This document shows, in pieces, positions 61,043-64,000 of a DNA stretch of 64,000 nt. The notes below the pieces were generated by a model. That model made no database searches. It saw only the letters and a program-made list of their open reading frames with translations, and had not been told where the DNA came from. Both the position numbers and the translations under genes were made by a program. The stretch spans positions 27,424,998-27,488,997 of the forward strand of contig NC_044988.1 in assembly GCF_008728515.1 (NCBI RefSeq), given 5' to 3'. This DNA comes from Papio anubis. Taxonomy: Eukaryota > Chordata > Mammalia > Primates > Cercopithecidae. Within the stretch, counting starts at the first letter, position 1, and the number at the start of each line of letters is the position of its first letter.

Positions 61043-61724
61043 ATTTTTAATTACCAACTACCTGCTTTTATACATAAAATAAAATTACTTTCAAAGAAGC
61101 TTGAAAGTAAACGTATATAAAAATATATACCAATGCATGGAAATTAAAAAATGTACTTCTCAGTGACCAGTGGTTTAATGAAAAAATTAAGAAGGAAATT
61201 GAAAAATTTCTTAAAACAAATGACAATGAAAATACAACATACCAAAACTTAAGGGATACAGTGAAAGCAGTACTAAGAGAGAAATTTATAGCTAAGTGCC
61301 TATATCAAAAAAGAAGTAAAACCTCAAATAAATAACCTATTGATGCATCTTAAAGAACTAGAAAAGCAAGAGCAAACTGAATCCAAAATTAATAGAAGAA
61401 ATGAAATAATAAGAGTAGAAATAAATGAATTTGAAATGAAGAAAACAATACAAAAGAATGATTTTTAAAAATTGTTTTTTAAAAGATAAACAAAATTGAC
61501 AAACCTTTAGCCAGACTAAGAAAAAAAGAGAGAAGACCCAAATAAATAAAATCAAAGATGAAAAAGGAGATATTACAACTGATAGGGCAGAAATTCAAAG
61601 GATCATTAGTGGCTACTACAGGAAACTATATGCCAATAAATTAGAAAATCTAGAAGAAATGGGTAAATTCCTAGACACAACCTACCAAGACTGAACCATG
61701 AAGAAATCCAAAACCTGAACAGAC

Positions 61725-62163
61725 TAGTTGACAGAGCAGGAGCATCGCCATCTGAGACAAACACCGCCATTTTAAAGTTCACTTTGATCAAAAACTGCCT
61801 AAATCCAAAGGGCATCAGCCTAATGGCTAAGGTCAGCATGATCATAAACCACAAATGACATCTCCAACCAGAAACATTCCAACCTTAAGATAAACCCCTC
61901 CCCAACCAGAGAGATGTCAGCCCCAAGATAACCTCCCCTCCGACCAGAGACATTCCAACCCTGCAATAAACTTCCCAACACAGAAATATTCCAAGCCTAT
62001 GATAAGTTTTCTAGCTCTGAATCTTTAAATACTCTTAGTCTGTAAGAGAGGAATGCTCCTAACTGAAATCGTCCAGAAGCCCCTCTCAGCTTTATTCTCC
62101 AAAATAAACCTGTCTTTGACTGTTGAGCCACTTTTTGTGTTTCTTTCCTCTTTAACTCTTACA
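61725..62163 (+). mobile_element. ERV1-type solo LTR inserted in L1 ORF2
   Basis: L1 text stops at GAACAGAC (61717-61724) and resumes at CCAATAACAACTAATG (62164), so the block between is an insertion of about 440 bp. It has a TATA-like TTTAAATAC (about 62024), an AATAAA (62102-62107) and ends CTCTTACA. AGAC before and ACAC after may be a 4-bp duplication with one change. Family not assigned. Confidence 0.7.
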
Positions 62164-63036
62164 CCAATAACAACTAATGAGATCAAAGATAAAAAATTCT
62201 CCCAGTAAGGAAAAGCCCAGGACATGAGGGCTTCACTGCTGAATTCTACCAAACATTTAAAGAACTAATACCAATCCTACTCAAACTATTCTGAAAAATA
62301 GAGGCAGAGGGAATACTTCCAAAGTCATTCTAAGAGGCCAGTATTACCCTGATTCCAAAACCAGACAAAGACATATCAAAAAAAGAAAACTATAGGCCAG
62401 TATCTCTAATGAATATTGATGCAAAAATACTTGATAAAATACTAGCAAACCAAATTCAACAACATGTTAAAAAAATCATTCATCATGATCAAGTGGGATT
62501 TATCCCAGAGATACAAGGATGGTTCAACATATGCAAATCTATCAGTGTGATACATCATATCAACAGAATGAAGGATAAAAATTATACAGTCATTTCAATT
62601 GATATGGAAAAAGTATTTGATAAAAGTTCAACATCCTTTTATGACAAACATCCTCAAAAAATTGATTAAAGAAAGAATATACTTCAACTAATGAAAGCTA
62701 TATATGACAGACCCACAACTAGTGTCATATTGAATGGGGAAAAACCGAAAGCCTTTCCTCTAAAATCTGAAATACAACAAGGATGCCCACTTTCACCACT
62801 GTTATTCAACATAGTACTGGAAATATTAGCTAGAGCAATTAGACAAGAAAAAGAAATAAAGGGCATCCAAATTGGAAAGGGAGAAGTCGAATTATCCTTG
62901 TTTGTACATGACATGATCTTATATTTAGAAAATCCTAAAGACCACCAAAAAAGTATACTGATAAACAAATTCAGTAAATTTAGAACTGATAAATTCAGTA
63001 AAGTTGCAGGATACAAAATTAACATACAAAAATCAG

Positions 63037-63332
63037 TGGCAGATCGAGCGTGGTGGCTCAAGCCCCCAGCATTTTAGGAGGCCAGGTGGGTGGATCACTT
63101 GAGACCAGGAGTTCAAGACCAACCTGGGCAACATGGTGAAACCCAGCCTCTACAAAAATACAAAAATTAGCCAGGTGTGGTGGCACACACCTGTAATCCC
63201 AGCTATTCAGGTAGCTGAGGCAGGAGAATTGCTTGAACTTGGGAGGCAGAGGTTGCAGTGAGCCATGATCACACTGTTGCACTCTAGCCTGGGCGACAAA
63301 GAAAGACTGTCTCAAAAAAGAAAAAAAAAATC
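63037..63332 (+). mobile_element. Alu (AluS-like), plus strand, in the L1
   Basis: Dimer from 'gagcgtggtggctcaagcccc' to 'gactgtctcaaaaaag', missing part of the 'ctgtaatccc' segment at its start. AAAATCAGTG lies on both sides as target duplication (about 63028 and 63329). Confidence 0.85.
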
Positions 63333-64000
63333 AGTGACATTTCTATTTGTTAACAGTGAACAATCTAAAAAAAAAATTTCAAAAAACTTAATCCTATTTA
63401 CAATAGTCACAAATAAAATTAGATACCTAGGAATTAACAAAAGAAGTGAAAGATCTCTACAACAAAAACTATAAAACATAGATGAGAGAAATTGAAGAGA
63501 ACACCACAAAATGGAAAAATATTTTATGTTCATGGCTTGGAAAACTCAATATTGTTAAAATGTCCATATTACTCAGAGCAATCTACAGATTAAATGCAAC
63601 CCCTATCAAAATACCAATGACATCTTTTACAGAAATAGAAGAAACAATTCTAAAATTTATATGGAATAACAAAAGACACAGAATAGACAAAGCTATCCTG
63701 AGCCAAAAAAACAAAACTGGAAGAGTCACATTATTTGACTTCAAATTATGCTACAGAGCTATAGTAACCAAAATAGCACGGTACTGGCATAAAAACAGAC
63801 ACATAGACCAATGGAACAGAATACAGAACCCAGAAACAAATCCACACACCTACAGTGAATTCATTTTTAAGAAAGGTGCCAATAACATACACTGGAGAAA
63901 AGACAGTCTCTTTAACAAATGGTGCTGGGGAAACTGGATTTCCATATGCAGAAAATGAAACTAGACCCCTATCTCTCATCATATACAGAAATCAAATCAA

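Larger units (their letters stand above)
61110..64000 (+). mobile_element. 5'-truncated L1, ORF2 region, plus strand, running off the window
   Basis: ORF2 encodes the endonuclease/reverse transcriptase that copies L1 RNA into the genome. The copy begins in the region between endonuclease and reverse transcriptase and continues beyond 64000. Readable pieces are the 'caagtgggatttatccc' finger region (62430-62660, SIDMEKVFDK), GCPLSPLLFNIVLE (about 62783-62824), the catalytic loop FVHDMILYL at 62901-62927 where FADD is usual (so an active-site aspartate is changed to histidine), and the C-terminal part at 63482-63958 (LRAIYRLNATPIKIP). It is interrupted by a solo LTR and an Alu, and its frame is broken, so it is dead. 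Confidence 0.9.

Noticed and set aside
62684..63061. 125-codon minus-strand ORF
   Set aside because: Antisense of L1 ORF2, whose plus strand carries the reverse transcriptase motifs.

Overview
This window is primate nuclear DNA, almost certainly from an Old World monkey (Cercopithecidae). It is full of Alu, L1, MIR, L2, Tigger and primate-type LTR elements. Two young minus-strand Alus (24112-24413 and 39046-39367) carry the substitutions of the cercopithecoid AluYR branch: GGCCGGATCTCAG in place of GGCGCGATCTCGG, and in the second copy also CCACCTCGCCCAGCTAG and GGCTTGAGCC. The family names come from memory of repeat consensus sequences, not from a search.

The only host gene I can support lies on the minus strand. 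A terminal coding exon (39661-39843) has a clean 3' splice site, 60 open codons, a stop codon and an AATAAA about 70 nt downstream. An upstream exon (58420-58477) has both splice sites and joins it in phase 0 across an intron of about 18.6 kb. I do not recognise the protein. Earlier exons must lie beyond the right edge or are too short to see. The left 39.5 kb is therefore the 3' flank of this gene, and 39.8-58.4 kb is one intron.

3.67 to about 24.8 kb is a nested pile. An old minus-strand L1 has been invaded by a Tigger DNA transposon (itself hit by an Alu), an MLT2-like solo LTR, several Alus, an MST-like LTR, and a complete-length two-LTR class I endogenous retrovirus (13643-22446). The provirus has a tRNA-Pro-type primer site, degraded gag, pro, pol and env, a polypurine tract and TTTT target duplications. 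Its most unusual feature is a segment of about 580 bp in env (21150-21729) that is inverted in place, so most of the transmembrane subunit reads on the minus strand while the membrane anchor and tail read on the plus strand.

24.8-39 kb holds an unassigned LTR, MLT1, MST and MLT2A solo LTRs, an L2 block, L1 3' ends and Alus. 40-58 kb is intron with scattered old repeats, an LTR carrying a 41-bp tandem duplication, and a compound microsatellite. 58.7-64 kb holds an internally deleted Tigger, a MER5-like fragment, a 7SL RNA pseudogene fused to an Alu monomer, and a 5'-truncated plus-strand L1 ORF2 that is broken by a solo LTR and an Alu and runs off the window. I saw no CRISPR array, bacterial operon, tRNA, rRNA or CpG island.
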